From NCBI GenBank assembly GCA_017553325.1, contig JAFZMH010000008.1, positions 62,001-126,000 on the forward strand: a stretch of 64,000 nucleotides of DNA, read 5' to 3'. Below are positions 1 to 7,847 of the stretch, piece by piece. The DNA comes from Clostridia bacterium (GTDB lineage: Bacteria > Bacillota > Clostridia > Christensenellales > CAG-917). The notes beneath the pieces were generated by a model. It was not told the DNA's origin. It was given only the letters and a program-made list of their open reading frames with translations, and did no database searches. Position 1 is the stretch's first letter. The number at the start of each line of letters is the position of its first letter. The translations under genes were made by a program, and so were the position numbers.

Positions 1-2
1 GG

Positions 3-227
3 ACGGACATCCGCGACAAGTTCAAGAGATGCAACGCCTATTCGCGCAAGGAGTGCGACGAATGCTGGGCAAGGCTCTATTGCTCGGGAGGATGCGCGGC
101 AAACGCGTATAACGCGACGGGGGACGTGAACGGCGTATATCCATACGGTTGCGACCTCTTCAAAAAGCGCATAGAGTGCGCGTTGATGCTCAAGGTCGAC
201 GAGCAGGGCGCGAGGTTTGACGAGTAG
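3..227 (+). CDS. SCIFF-peptide radical SAM maturase, C-terminal end (5' truncated by window)
   Basis: Only the last 74 residues are present; the gene runs in from before the window. They form the cysteine-rich end of a SPASM domain: Cys at residues 10, 18, 21, 27, 31 and about 54, with the motifs CDECWARLYCSGGCAANAY and YPYGCDLFKKR. This spacing is typical of auxiliary Fe-S cluster ligands in the maturase that installs thioether crosslinks in the SCIFF peptide, a family nearly universal in Clostridia. The SCIFF peptide gene would be expected upstream, outside the window. The stop lies 1 nt before the next ATG, so the two genes are probably co-transcribed. The radical SAM core is not visible, so the exact substrate is inferred from the SPASM sequence. 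Confidence 0.85.
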   Translation, partial: TDIRDKFKRCNAYSRKECDECWARLYCSGGCAANAYNATGDVNGVYPYGCDLFKKRIECALMLKVDEQGARFDE

Positions 228-228
228 T

Positions 229-597
229 ATGTTTACACCGCTGACGGACGAGTTGAAAGAGAAATACACGGCGATTATCGGCAAAAAAGCGACTGTGACG
301 ATGGACCGTCCGATAGGCGCGGAACACCCCAAGCACCCGAACGTCATTTATCCCATAAACTACGGCTATATCGCGGGGCTTTTGGGCGGAGACGGCGAGG
401 AGCAAGACGTTTACGTCTTGGACGCAGATTTTCCGCTTGAAAAGTGCGATGCGACGGTCATTGCCGTCGTGCACCGCTTTGACGACGACGAATGCAAGTG
501 GGTGGCGTCATATACCGATGCAAAGCATACGGAAAAAGAGATTGCAGACGCGATACGCTTTCAAGAGCAGTTTCACGACAGCATAATTATTTTATAA
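229..597 (+). CDS. short inorganic pyrophosphatase-like protein
   Basis: A 122-residue protein with the soluble pyrophosphatase (PF00719) signature: TVTMDRPIGAEHPKHPN, then YPINYGYIAG and EEQDVYVLDAD, where the aspartates of the metal site lie in the family. It is shorter than classical family I enzymes (about 170 residues) and belongs to a compact version seen in Clostridia, so pyrophosphate hydrolysis is likely but not certain. ATG at 229 is chosen over an in-frame TTG at 217, which would overlap the upstream gene more. It probably sits in an operon with the SCIFF maturase and ends at the strong hairpin at 618-650. Confidence 0.8.
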   Translation: MFTPLTDELKEKYTAIIGKKATVTMDRPIGAEHPKHPNVIYPINYGYIAGLLGGDGEEQDVYVLDADFPLEKCDATVIAVVHRFDDDECKWVASYTDAKHTEKEIADAIRFQEQFHDSIIIL

Positions 598-617
598 TTA
601 TATTGGAAAAGACAAAA

Positions 618-650
618 TAAAAACCGCTTCGCTTGAAGCGGTTTTTTGTT
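618..650. terminator. bidirectional intrinsic terminator
   Basis: Stem AAACCGCTTC / GAAGCGGTTT with a short loop, followed by T6 on the plus strand and preceded by A-rich sequence, so it can serve both the pyrophosphatase-like gene and the convergent glyS. Confidence 0.85.
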
Positions 651-661
651 GTGGTTTTTGA

Positions 662-2047
662 TTAGTAGGCGAGTTGCTCTTCAAAGTATTTGACGAGACC
701 GTCGATGGGAAGTCTCACTTGCGCCATGCTGTCGCGCTCGCGGACTGTCACGCAACCGTCTTCAAGGCTGTCGAAGTCGACGGTCACGCAGAACGGAGTG
801 CCGATTTCGTCTTGGCGGCGGTATCTCTTGCCGATAGAGCCGGAGCCGTCAAACTCGCAGGCGAAGTGTTTGGAAAGTGTTGTATAGATTTCTTCAGCTT
901 TTTCGTTGAGTTGTTTTTGAAGTGGAAGGATTGCGACTTTGACAGGAGCAAGTGCCGGGTGGAAGTGCAAGACGACTCTCGTATCTCCCTCGCCGACTAC
1001 CTCTTCGTCGTAGGCATTGCAGAGGAATGCGAGGAGCACTCTGTCCGCGCCGAGAGACGGCTCGATGACGTACGGGACGTACTTTTCGTTGGTGACGGGG
1101 TCGATATAGCTGAGGTCCTTGCCGCTCGTGTTGATGTGTTGATTGAGGTCGTAGTCCGTGCGGTCGGCAACGCCCCAAAGTTCGCCCCAGCCAAACGGGA
1201 AGAGATATTCAAAGTCCGTCGTGGCTTTGGAGTAGAAAGCGAGTTCCTCTTGTTCGTGGTCGCGAAGACGAAGTTTGTCCTCTTTCATGCCGAGGTCAAG
1301 CAGCCATTTGTGGCAGAAGTCTTTCCAATAATGGAACCATTCAAGGTCGGTGCCCGGCTTGCAGAAAAATTCAAGTTCCATCTGCTCAAACTCGCGGATG
1401 CGGAAGATGAAGTTGCCCGGGGTGATTTCGTTTCTGAAACTCTTGCCGATTTGCCCTATTCCAAACGGGATTTTCTTTCTGGTTGTACGTTGGACATTGC
1501 GGAAGTTGACAAAAATACCTTGTGCTGTTTCAGGGCGGAGATAGACGGTTGAAGTGCTGTCCTCTGTGACGCCGATGAAGGTTTTGAACATAAGGTTGAA
1601 TTTGCGAACGCCTGTAAAATCACTGTTGCCGCAGATTGGGCAGGGGATTTTGTGTTCGGCAATATACTGTTCCATCTGCTCGTTTGTCCAGCCGGCGATG
1701 TTTTCGTCGATGCCGTGCTTTGCCATATAGTCCTCAATGAGGTTGTCCGCGCGGTGGCGAGCATGACAAGATTTGCAGTCCATAAGCGGGTCGGAAAAAC
1801 CGCCGATATGTCCGCTCGCTTGCCAAGTTGTCGGGTTCATGATGATTGCGCTGTCGATGCCCACATTGTAGGGGTTTTCAACAACAAATTTCTTCCACCA
1901 AGCGGCTTTGATATTGTTTTTGAGCGCAACGCCGAGAGGGCCGAAATCCCAAGAGTTTGAGAGTCCGCCGTAAATCTCGCTACCCGGATACACAAATCCG
2001 CGGTTTTTTGCGAGAGCAACAAGTTTGTCCATTGTGAGTTCTGCCAT
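662..2047 (-). CDS. glyS: glycyl-tRNA synthetase, single-chain dimeric type
   Basis: A 461-residue class II synthetase of the alpha2 (eukaryote/Gram-positive) type that charges tRNA-Gly. Visible blocks: N-terminal [20 protein letters not shown], the glycine-binding region [18 protein letters not shown], two CxxC-type pairs (CKSCHAR, CPICGN), motif 2 region [19 protein letters not shown], motif 3 [14 protein letters not shown], and a C-terminal anticodon-binding domain. ATG at 2047 is chosen because AAAGGAG lies 6-7 nt upstream; an earlier ATG at 2068 has no ribosome binding site. It is a single-gene unit with its own promoter at 2104-2132. No T-box is visible in the roughly 55-nt leader, which is unusual for a Bacillota synthetase but not exceptional. 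Confidence 0.97.
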   Translation of the reverse strand: MAELTMDKLVALAKNRGFVYPGSEIYGGLSNSWDFGPLGVALKNNIKAAWWKKFVVENPYNVGIDSAIIMNPTTWQASGHIGGFSDPLMDCKSCHARHRADNLIEDYMAKHGIDENIAGWTNEQMEQYIAEHKIPCPICGNSDFTGVRKFNLMFKTFIGVTEDSTSTVYLRPETAQGIFVNFRNVQRTTRKKIPFGIGQIGKSFRNEITPGNFIFRIREFEQMELEFFCKPGTDLEWFHYWKDFCHKWLLDLGMKEDKLRLRDHEQEELAFYSKATTDFEYLFPFGWGELWGVADRTDYDLNQHINTSGKDLSYIDPVTNEKYVPYVIEPSLGADRVLLAFLCNAYDEEVVGEGDTRVVLHFHPALAPVKVAILPLQKQLNEKAEEIYTTLSKHFACEFDGSGSIGKRYRRQDEIGTPFCVTVDFDSLEDGCVTVRERDSMAQVRLPIDGLVKYFEEQLAY

Positions 2048-2103
2048 AAAAATCTCCTTTGAATGCACTTGGAATAGTGCACCAAAATATTTATTTCCAA
2101 ATA

Positions 2104-2132
2104 ACTATATATTATTGGAATAGCATTGTCAA
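2104..2132 (-). promoter_or_regulatory. sigma-A promoter of glyS
   Basis: On the minus strand TTGACA, a 17-bp spacer, then TATAGT; near-consensus, about 55 bp upstream of the glyS start codon. Confidence 0.85.
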
Positions 2133-2151
2133 ACAATTTTTGCGGTTTGAA

Positions 2152-2616
2152 TTAATTTGCCATAAGTATGGCAAGCGTTGATATAAAAGCATATACGTTG
2201 AAAAGGAGTATGGGCAAAAAAATGACGGCAAGCGTCACGTCCTTTGTCAAAAACCGCACGAAAAGAATATATGCGAAGGCAAGTACGATTGTAATAAACA
2301 CGAATGCGAGCAGAACGTGTTTTAAAGTGAAAAAGGCATATACAAACAGAATTACAAACACGCCGAGCACGGCAAAGAATATCATTGACGGGAAAATATG
2401 TTTGTGCTCGACAAGGCGCGTTATGGACAAAATTCCCGACAAATAGGATACTACAACAAACGAACTCCAATAACCCGATGACAGCACAAACGCAGGTTTT
2501 TCAAGTGAATTGTACCATATAAAGTCGGTTTTGAAGCAATATGACGACAGTCCTGCAACAAGCAACGTCGCAAAAAGAGCCACCGTCATACCTATCATCC
2601 GTTTCAAGTGTTCCAC
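2152..2616 (-). CDS. TspO/MBR-family integral membrane protein
   Basis: A 154-residue protein with five hydrophobic segments, the size and topology of bacterial TspO (tryptophan-rich sensory protein). The family hallmark after the first helix is recognisable as WYNSLEKPAFVLSSGYW, matching the usual WYxxLxKPxxxPPxW pattern with the prolines altered. TspO proteins bind porphyrins and related ligands in the membrane; the ligand here is unknown. The sequence is diverged and poor in tryptophan compared with the family, so a regulatory or transport role is only inferred. It lies upstream of glyS on the same strand, but glyS has its own promoter downstream of this gene's stop. Confidence 0.72.
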   Translation of the reverse strand: MEHLKRMIGMTVALFATLLVAGLSSYCFKTDFIWYNSLEKPAFVLSSGYWSSFVVVSYLSGILSITRLVEHKHIFPSMIFFAVLGVFVILFVYAFFTLKHVLLAFVFITIVLAFAYILFVRFLTKDVTLAVIFLPILLFNVYAFISTLAILMAN

Positions 2617-2722
2617 ACAAAAGTATATTTGAATTTGCCCTCATATATCACCAATTGTCACTTGTGTGCGTAAGTTAAATTAGGGAATAACAGCCCGAAT
2701 AAAATAGGAGGTATGGTACATA

Positions 2723-2908
2723 ATGAACTTCTTTACAAACGGCGGTCCGAACAACGGATGTGGCACTTGCGACATCATCTATCTCTTGCTCTTGCTCAAT
2801 TGCTTCGGTGGCATGAATTTCTGCGGTATGGGCGGATGCGACATCATCTGGCTCATCCTCATCCTCAATTGCCTCTGTGGCAATAATACCCCTTGCGGCT
2901 GCAAGTGA
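2723..2908 (+). CDS. small Cys/Gly-rich hydrophobic repeat protein
   Basis: A 61-residue protein built from two tandem repeats of the form C-D-I-I, a run of five or six Leu/Ile, N-C, then a Cys/Gly linker (residues about 13-27 and 38-52). It has seven or more cysteines and no charged residue inside the repeats. A strong AGGAGG stands 11 nt before the ATG, so the gene is translated. I do not recognise the family. The pattern suggests a membrane-inserted or self-assembling Cys-rich peptide, perhaps a spore- or envelope-associated protein, but that is inference. A fold-back element starts 4 nt after its stop codon. Confidence 0.7.
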   Translation: MNFFTNGGPNNGCGTCDIIYLLLLLNCFGGMNFCGMGGCDIIWLILILNCLCGNNTPCGCK

Positions 2909-2911
2909 GCA

Positions 2912-2975
2912 AAACCGCGTGATTGAGCGACTTGCATTGTTGATTTGCGTGCATCTCATCTCAATCACGCAGTTT
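2912..2975 (+). repeat. fold-back element, copy F (short form)
   Basis: Outer arms AAACCGCGTGATTGA and its complement TCAATCACGCAGTTT pair at 14 of 15 positions. Next to them lie the family blocks GCGACTTGCATTGTT (left) and GCATCTCATC (right). The central GTAC hairpin of the longer copies is absent, so this is a 64-bp deleted form. It lies just after the stop codon of the small Cys-rich gene, in the same orientation. Confidence 0.8.
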
Positions 2976-3008
2976 AAAAGTATCTAAAAATCTACACGAG
3001 TAGAAGAA

Positions 3009-3046
3009 AAAAGGCGATGTCAATCGGCATCGCCCTTTTGTTTTTG
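3009..3046 (+). terminator. intrinsic terminator upstream of coaX
   Basis: Stem GGCGATG / CATCGCC with a TCAATCGG loop followed by a T-rich tract; ends transcription of the small Cys-rich gene before the coaX promoter. Confidence 0.75.
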
Positions 3047-3055
3047 AAATATCAC

Positions 3056-3084
3056 TTGAAAAAGCGCGGGCGATTTGGTATAAT
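3056..3084 (+). promoter_or_regulatory. sigma-A promoter of the coaX operon
   Basis: TTGAAA, 17-bp spacer, TATAAT; about 65 bp upstream of the coaX start. Confidence 0.85.
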
Positions 3085-3150
3085 AAAAAATTGAACGACA
3101 GATGTGCTGCCGTTTGAAACATTACTGAAACATCAAGGTGGTTGAAAACC

Positions 3151-3924
3151 ATGATTCTCACTCTTGACATCGGCAATACCAATATAAAAATCGGCGCGTT
3201 TGACGGCGACAATATGGTGGCGTCCTGGCGTGTATCTACCGCCGCGAGCAAGACGGCGGACGAATACGGCATGGTGATATACGACCTGCTTCTTCAAAAA
3301 GGTATAAGTTTTGAGGATGTCGAGGCGTGCGTGATGTCATCTGTGGCGCCCGCACTGAACTATACGATAGAGCATATGTGCCGTTTCTATACGGGCAAAA
3401 ATCCGCTTTCCGTCAATCACGAGACCGACCTTGGTATATCACTCAAATACGACAACCCCGCGGAACTCGGTTCGGACAGAATGGTGGGGGCGGCTGCCGC
3501 GTATCATCTCTACGGCGGACCTGTTATCGTCGTGGACTTTGGTTCTGCCACCACGTTCAACCTCGTGACCGAGGACGGCGAGTATATCGGCGGGGCAATC
3601 GCTCCAGGCATCAAGACCGCAACCGAATCGCTCGTGACGACGGCGGCAAAACTCCCGAGAATCGAACTTACTCCGCCTGCAAGCATAGTCGGCACGTCCA
3701 CAAAGACCTGTATGCAGAGCGGTATAATTTTTGGCTATACGGGACTCGTCAAGTATATGCTCGAAAAATACAAGGCTCTCCCCGAGATGAAAGGGGCAAA
3801 GGTCATAGCGACGGGGGGTCTTTCCGAACTCGTCGAAAACACCGAGCCCAATATCATAGATATCGTAGACCGCGCACTCGCGCTCAAAGGGCTCAAATAT
3901 ATATATGACCGCACGAAAAAATGA
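3151..3924 (+). CDS. coaX: type III pantothenate kinase
   Basis: A 257-residue kinase for the first step of CoA synthesis (pantothenate to 4'-phosphopantothenate). The ASKHA-fold phosphate loop DIGNTNIKIGAFD is at the N-terminus, followed by NPAELGSDRMVGAAAA and VIVVDFGSATTFN, all diagnostic of CoaX. The start is taken at ATG 3151, 9 nt after AAGGTGG; an in-frame TTG at 3142 is an alternative. It is the first gene of an operon: its TGA overlaps the ATG of a phosphopantetheinyl transferase, and acpP follows, so the operon makes the CoA precursor and then uses CoA to load the carrier protein. Confidence 0.96.
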   Translation: MILTLDIGNTNIKIGAFDGDNMVASWRVSTAASKTADEYGMVIYDLLLQKGISFEDVEACVMSSVAPALNYTIEHMCRFYTGKNPLSVNHETDLGISLKYDNPAELGSDRMVGAAAAYHLYGGPVIVVDFGSATTFNLVTEDGEYIGGAIAPGIKTATESLVTTAAKLPRIELTPPASIVGTSTKTCMQSGIIFGYTGLVKYMLEKYKALPEMKGAKVIATGGLSELVENTEPNIIDIVDRALALKGLKYIYDRTKK

Positions 3925-4412
3925 TACTCTTTTTTGCAAAAGGCAAATGCGATAGCGACAAATTCATCAAATACTGCTACTCCCACTATCGCAGTATTAT
4001 GACCTCGCTCGGCAACGAACTCCCCGCCACGGTTGAAATCGTGAGGGAGGAGGGCGCAAAACCTCGCTTTGACACGGACGACGCCTATTTCAACCTTTCG
4101 CACTCGGAGGGTGTTATGCTCGTCGGCATTTCGCACGCGCCGATAGGGGTGGACGTCGAGAAGGTGAGAGAAATTGATTTTGCCAAGTTCGACTTCATAG
4201 ACGCGGAGGACGAACAGGACTTCTTTGAAAAGTGGACGGAAAGAGAAAGCTATCTCAAATTCACGGGAGAAGGAATAAGCGGTTTCAGAAAGGAAATTCC
4301 CGGGGACGCGCACTTTGAGCACTTCGACGTATTCGACGGCTATCACGCCTGCATTTGCGCGGAGCCGCAGAGTATAAGAGCCTACGAACTCGACATAAAC
4401 GCTATCGAATAG
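3921..4412 (+). CDS. 4'-phosphopantetheinyl transferase, Sfp type
   Basis: A 163-residue member of the Sfp/AcpT superfamily, which moves 4'-phosphopantetheine from CoA to a serine of carrier proteins. Visible motifs are FNLSHSEG, IGVDVEKV (magnesium-binding Asp/Glu) and WTERESYLKFTGEGI (catalytic Glu/Lys block). It is shorter than Sfp (about 225 residues) because the N-terminal lobe is reduced, as in other compact clostridial versions. It overlaps coaX by 4 nt (ATGA) and lies 34 nt before acpP, so ACP in this operon is the likely substrate. Confidence 0.9.
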   Translation: MILFFAKGKCDSDKFIKYCYSHYRSIMTSLGNELPATVEIVREEGAKPRFDTDDAYFNLSHSEGVMLVGISHAPIGVDVEKVREIDFAKFDFIDAEDEQDFFEKWTERESYLKFTGEGISGFRKEIPGDAHFEHFDVFDGYHACICAEPQSIRAYELDINAIE

Positions 4413-4446
4413 CGACAAAATAGTAAATAAATCGGAGGGTACGAAT

Positions 4447-4677
4447 ATGGTACTTGATAAAGTTAAATCATTGATTGCAGAGCAAATGAATATCGACGAG
4501 AGCAAAATCACTCCCGAAAGCGATATTATCAAAGACCTCGGCGCGGACAGCCTCGACATCGTCGAGATGCTTATGAACCTCGAGAGCGAATGGGGAATCG
4601 TCATCGACGACGAGGACGTCCCGAAACTTCAACGCATAAAGGACGTAGTCGCGTATATCGAGGAGCACGCCAACTGA
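4447..4677 (+). CDS. acpP: acyl carrier protein
   Basis: A 76-residue acidic four-helix ACP with the attachment motif GADSLDIVEM; the Ser of DSL takes the phosphopantetheine arm. It carries acyl chains in fatty acid synthesis. GGAGGG lies about 8 nt before the ATG. It is the third gene after coaX and a phosphopantetheinyl transferase, an arrangement that links supply of CoA, transfer of its arm and the acceptor. No fab genes are adjacent, so it could serve general fatty acid synthesis or a specialised acyl pathway. Confidence 0.95.
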   Translation: MVLDKVKSLIAEQMNIDESKITPESDIIKDLGADSLDIVEMLMNLESEWGIVIDDEDVPKLQRIKDVVAYIEEHAN

Positions 4678-4691
4678 TCTTTTAGGACAAA

Positions 4692-4737
4692 AAAGCCGAC
4701 CGTGGCGCACAGGACACTACGGTCGGCTTGTTTTTTA
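4692..4737. terminator. terminator between acpP and a convergent gene
   Basis: Eleven-bp stem AAGCCGACCGT / ACGGTCGGCTT with a 13-nt loop, T-rich on the right and A-rich on the left; bidirectional. Confidence 0.85.
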
Positions 4738-4748
4738 TTTTTTCAATT

Positions 4749-5600
4749 TTATTCGGTTAGATTACCGATTTGATCCTTCCAAATCGCATTTAGAGCGGGC
4801 AGGTCGAAGGAGTGTTCGAGCATCTTTTCAATCGCCAAAAAATCGAAATATCTGTTGAACGTTGCGGGGCGTTCCGTGCCGTAAACTCCAACGGTCGTTT
4901 CGCCTAGATACGCGACTGTCGCCGTCCCGTCTCCCAAAGGACTGAAAGTGTCGAGCACTCCGGACAGGGCGTCGAATTGAGTGGACATCGCAAGTATCAC
5001 GTCGTATTCGCAAGGAGACGTCGAGAGTTTACTTGCAGTCGTATACATTCTTTCAAAATCGAGGTGAACTGAAAGATAGTCCTCGTTTATGTCGCTCACG
5101 ATTTTGCGCCACAAATTCGCGGTTTTTAAGGGGGCGGAGGTGTCCGCAAGCGTAAGCTTGCCGTTTCTCGTCTCGGCAAGTTCGTAGGCTATTCTTGCGG
5201 TGCGCTCGATTTCGAGTTCGCTGTATCTAAGCGTGTCGAAAGTCTCTCTGCCAAAGTCCTTGTTGAAGGCAAATTCGTCGTGCGTTTCCTCTGCTACGTC
5301 CGTCACCAAAACCACGTCCTTTTGTGCCGAACGGGAGTTTTTTATAGGTTTGAACGCGCACTTCGCATAGAGATTTAGTTTTTTTGCAATATCGGTAGCG
5401 GCCTTTTCCGCCACGTCCGAAAAACTTCCGACCACGACGGCGTCGAAAGAATTCAGGTGCGAAACCGACGAAATTTCGCTCGCGTTTATCGTTTCCACGC
5501 AAAAATCCACCCCGTTAGATTTCGCAAAATTCGCAAATTCGGTTGCGGGGTTGACGCTTAAAAACTTGTTTGACTTGATATACGCAATCTTGTACGCCAT
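4749..5600 (-). CDS. degenerate isopropylmalate/isocitrate dehydrogenase-like protein (probable pseudoenzyme)
   Basis: A 283-residue protein that keeps the order of LeuB/IDH blocks. KKLNLYAKCAFKPIK matches the family LRKxLxLYANLRPVK. ETFDTLRYSELEIERTARIA matches EAFDTxRYSxxEIERIAR. TANLWRKIVSDI and GVYGTE follow in order. The substrate arginines of the first block are lost. The position of the catalytic lysine (VDKANVL in LeuB) reads ADTSAPL, and the metal-binding aspartate block is altered (LDFERMY, AMSTQFDAL). It is also about 70 residues shorter than LeuB. Oxidative decarboxylation is therefore unlikely and a non-catalytic role is inferred. The frame is intact, with no stop or frameshift, so it is under selection. 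No leucine genes are nearby. Confidence 0.75.
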   Translation of the reverse strand: MAYKIAYIKSNKFLSVNPATEFANFAKSNGVDFCVETINASEISSVSHLNSFDAVVVGSFSDVAEKAATDIAKKLNLYAKCAFKPIKNSRSAQKDVVLVTDVAEETHDEFAFNKDFGRETFDTLRYSELEIERTARIAYELAETRNGKLTLADTSAPLKTANLWRKIVSDINEDYLSVHLDFERMYTTASKLSTSPCEYDVILAMSTQFDALSGVLDTFSPLGDGTATVAYLGETTVGVYGTERPATFNRYFDFLAIEKMLEHSFDLPALNAIWKDQIGNLTE

Positions 5601-5713
5601 AACGCAGATATGATATACGAAAAGTCGAGAGTAGTCAACTTTTTCAAATTCTGTTTTTCGATTTTTTCACCGAAAAGCGGGTTGAAGGAGTGAACTTTCG
5701 TTTTTTTAGCGCG

Positions 5714-5764
5714 GGTTTAAAACCCAGGGAAAATCTTCGTTTTTGTTATTTTTTTGGGTTTTAA
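5714..5764. repeat. nested inverted repeat between divergent genes
   Basis: TTAAAACCCA (5717-5726) pairs with TGGGTTTTAA (5755-5764), and GGGTTTAAAACCC forms a palindrome inside the left arm. It lies between the minus-strand dehydrogenase-like gene and the holA promoter and may be an operator or a leader hairpin. Function unknown. Confidence 0.5.
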
Positions 5765-5796
5765 GGTCAAAATACAACTGTATTTTGCATTCTCGC

Positions 5797-5825
5797 TTTA
5801 CATACAAACGAATAAGTGCTATCAT
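5797..5825 (+). promoter_or_regulatory. sigma-A promoter of holA
   Basis: TTTACA, 17-bp spacer, TATCAT, about 60 bp before the proposed TTG start of holA. Confidence 0.65.
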
Positions 5826-5887
5826 AATATATACGATTTTGCGCGGTGCGCGCCTCGTCGCGCGTACGAGAGCGGAAAGAGGCAGTT

Positions 5888-6868
5888 TTGAGATACGTCG
5901 AACTTGAAAATCATATTCAAAGCGTGTTGAACGGCGGAGAGGAATTTGCGCCGCTCTATATCGTCGCGGGCGAAGACGATTATCTCAAGGAACTTGTGCT
6001 CAAACAGTTTTTCGGCGCGCTCGACAGGGATTATGCCGATTTCAACTTTTCAAAGCTCGCAAGCGATACGTCCGTCGACGACTTGAAGGACGCGCTTGAC
6101 ACCTATCCTATGTTCGACAGCGTGAGAGTCGTGGCGTATGAGGCGGACGAAAAGACCTCGGAAGAACTGAGAGCGTTTGTGGAGGAATACGTCAAATCGC
6201 CGTCGCCGACTTCCGTGCTCATAGTGAGCGTGGACGGGGACGCGAACAAGGTTTTCAAACAGAAAAAAGCCACGCTTGTCGACTGCTCTCGTCTTGAAGA
6301 CGAGGAACTCGTGTTTGAAATCAACAAGATTTTGGCGGTTGAACCCTCCGTGCCCATTTCCCGCGACGCCTGTGAGGAACTCATACGACGCACGCAGGGC
6401 AGTATGGCGAGAATAGTCAGCGAGACCAACAAATTAAAAGCCTATGCGACGAACACGATAACCGTCGCCGACATAGAGGAAATGGTCGTGCCCGATATCG
6501 ACTATCAAATCTTCGAACTATCGAACGCACTTGCCGAAAAGGACGGCGACAAGGCTCTTGAAATCACGAATCTTTTCTTTGCAAACGGCGTGCGCGGAGT
6601 GACGATTTTGAACCTCGTCTACGATAAGTACCGCAAAATGCTTCACGCAGAACTCAACAAGGACAAGACCAACGACGAACTCGGCAAGATGCTCGGCATG
6701 AAAGGGGGCGCGGTGTATTATCTCCGCAAGACCTCAAGCAAGTATTCTCAAGTTCGTCTCAAAAAATGCGTTGACTATCTGCATTCGCTCCAATGCGACG
6801 TGCTGTCCGGCAAAAGGCTTGAAGCCTCCGCGCTTCAAGAGGCAGTGTTGCAACTGCTCATCATTTGA
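5888..6868 (+). CDS. holA: DNA polymerase III delta subunit
   Basis: A 326-residue clamp-loader subunit that opens the beta sliding clamp. It shows the HolA pattern: an N-terminal block with PLYIVAGEDDYLKELVL, a diverged AAA+ fold without a Walker A motif, the middle block ISRDACEELIRRTQGSMARI and a C-terminal helical collar ending LEASALQEAVLQLL. The open frame extends 5' to 5846, but the homology begins near RYVELENHIQ, and an AAAGAGG lies just before TTG 5888, so I choose that start. It is followed closely by a membrane protein gene and cdaA on the same strand. Confidence 0.9.
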   Translation: MRYVELENHIQSVLNGGEEFAPLYIVAGEDDYLKELVLKQFFGALDRDYADFNFSKLASDTSVDDLKDALDTYPMFDSVRVVAYEADEKTSEELRAFVEEYVKSPSPTSVLIVSVDGDANKVFKQKKATLVDCSRLEDEELVFEINKILAVEPSVPISRDACEELIRRTQGSMARIVSETNKLKAYATNTITVADIEEMVVPDIDYQIFELSNALAEKDGDKALEITNLFFANGVRGVTILNLVYDKYRKMLHAELNKDKTNDELGKMLGMKGGAVYYLRKTSSKYSQVRLKKCVDYLHSLQCDVLSGKRLEASALQEAVLQLLII

Positions 6869-6909
6869 CCTTTGTCTCATAGGCTTTGCCTATGAGTTAT
6901 GGAGAATAT

Positions 6910-7824
6910 ATGGCAAAAAACATTGTTGACAGAAAGTATTATGCTCTCATTTGGGCGTCGCTTATCGTTGCGTCGTTGGTTGCGAACGTATACGGAATAT
7001 ATTTGAGTTTTATCGAGATGGAGAGCATCACTCGCGCGAGTGCCATACTCGCCGTTTTGCGCGCTATCTTTATAGACGGCGCGATTCCCGCGGTAGTATG
7101 CTATTTCTTGGCGATGATAGTCTATTCGATTGGCCTAAGACGCTACGTCGGCGCGATACCGAGAAACGATTTCGTCTATACGGTTATGGCGTTTACGGCG
7201 GCGGTGCGCCTCGTCTGCGGAATAGTCGAAGCGTTCTGCATTCTCGTCCCGCGCATGTACGTCATCACGTCCGCGATACTCTCTCCGCTTCTGCTCACCG
7301 TTGCGTACGGGGTTATGTTCTTCTTCGTGTTCGCGAGACGCTACAATTTGAACCCAGTCGAAAAATACAATTCCTTCCGCCTTTGGGCAACCGTGTATCT
7401 CGTCGTCCTCGGGCTCGGTATGGTCTTGCAAAACGCGCTGTATCTCATCGTCTTTGACGATGAAGAGTTTCTTGCTCTCGTCAACAGCGCCCTTGCCGAC
7501 GTCGCGGGATATATTCTCGTCAGAGACGAATTGCAGATTGTGGCAAGCGCGCTCGCGCTGTCGCTTTACGCGGTTTTCGTCACTATCGCCGTCGTGCTCG
7601 GCGAGATTATGCGAAAGCAAGCAAAGGGGTTTCAGGACCCGAACACAAGGGGAGACTATTTCGACGCTCACCCCAACAACCCGTACTCTATGCGCGACGA
7701 CGTGCGCGATACGTACGTGGGTTTTGAAGAGCCGAACGACGCTCGTCAAGGCGACTCTCAAAACGGCAACGACAACGACAAAAACTCGGGAGACGGAAAC
7801 GTCTTTGACGAGTTCGATATTTGA
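6910..7824 (+). CDS. polytopic membrane protein of unknown function upstream of cdaA
   Basis: A 304-residue protein with about six or seven membrane segments between residues 9 and 235, followed by a hydrophilic, Asp/Asn-rich tail of about 65 residues with the low-complexity stretch GNDNDKNSGDGN. I recognise no family. GGAGA stands 4-5 nt before ATG 6910, which is preferred over an upstream ATG at 6886. Its gene ends 23 nt before cdaA and probably shares its transcript. In many Bacillota cdaA is followed by the regulator cdaR and glmM; neither is here, so this protein is a positional candidate for a membrane partner of the cyclase. That link is inference from position only. Confidence 0.75.
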   Translation: MAKNIVDRKYYALIWASLIVASLVANVYGIYLSFIEMESITRASAILAVLRAIFIDGAIPAVVCYFLAMIVYSIGLRRYVGAIPRNDFVYTVMAFTAAVRLVCGIVEAFCILVPRMYVITSAILSPLLLTVAYGVMFFFVFARRYNLNPVEKYNSFRLWATVYLVVLGLGMVLQNALYLIVFDDEEFLALVNSALADVAGYILVRDELQIVASALALSLYAVFVTIAVVLGEIMRKQAKGFQDPNTRGDYFDAHPNNPYSMRDDVRDTYVGFEEPNDARQGDSQNGNDNDKNSGDGNVFDEFDI

Positions 7825-7847
7825 AACAATAATTTCGGGAGAAGTTT

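Noticed and set aside
674..1552. Long open frame (292 codons) on the plus strand opposite glyS
   Set aside because: It is antisense to strongly conserved GlyRS motifs, has no family resemblance and no ribosome site.
2048..2103. T-box leader before glyS
   Set aside because: The leader is only about 55 nt and lacks the T-box sequence and specifier domain.
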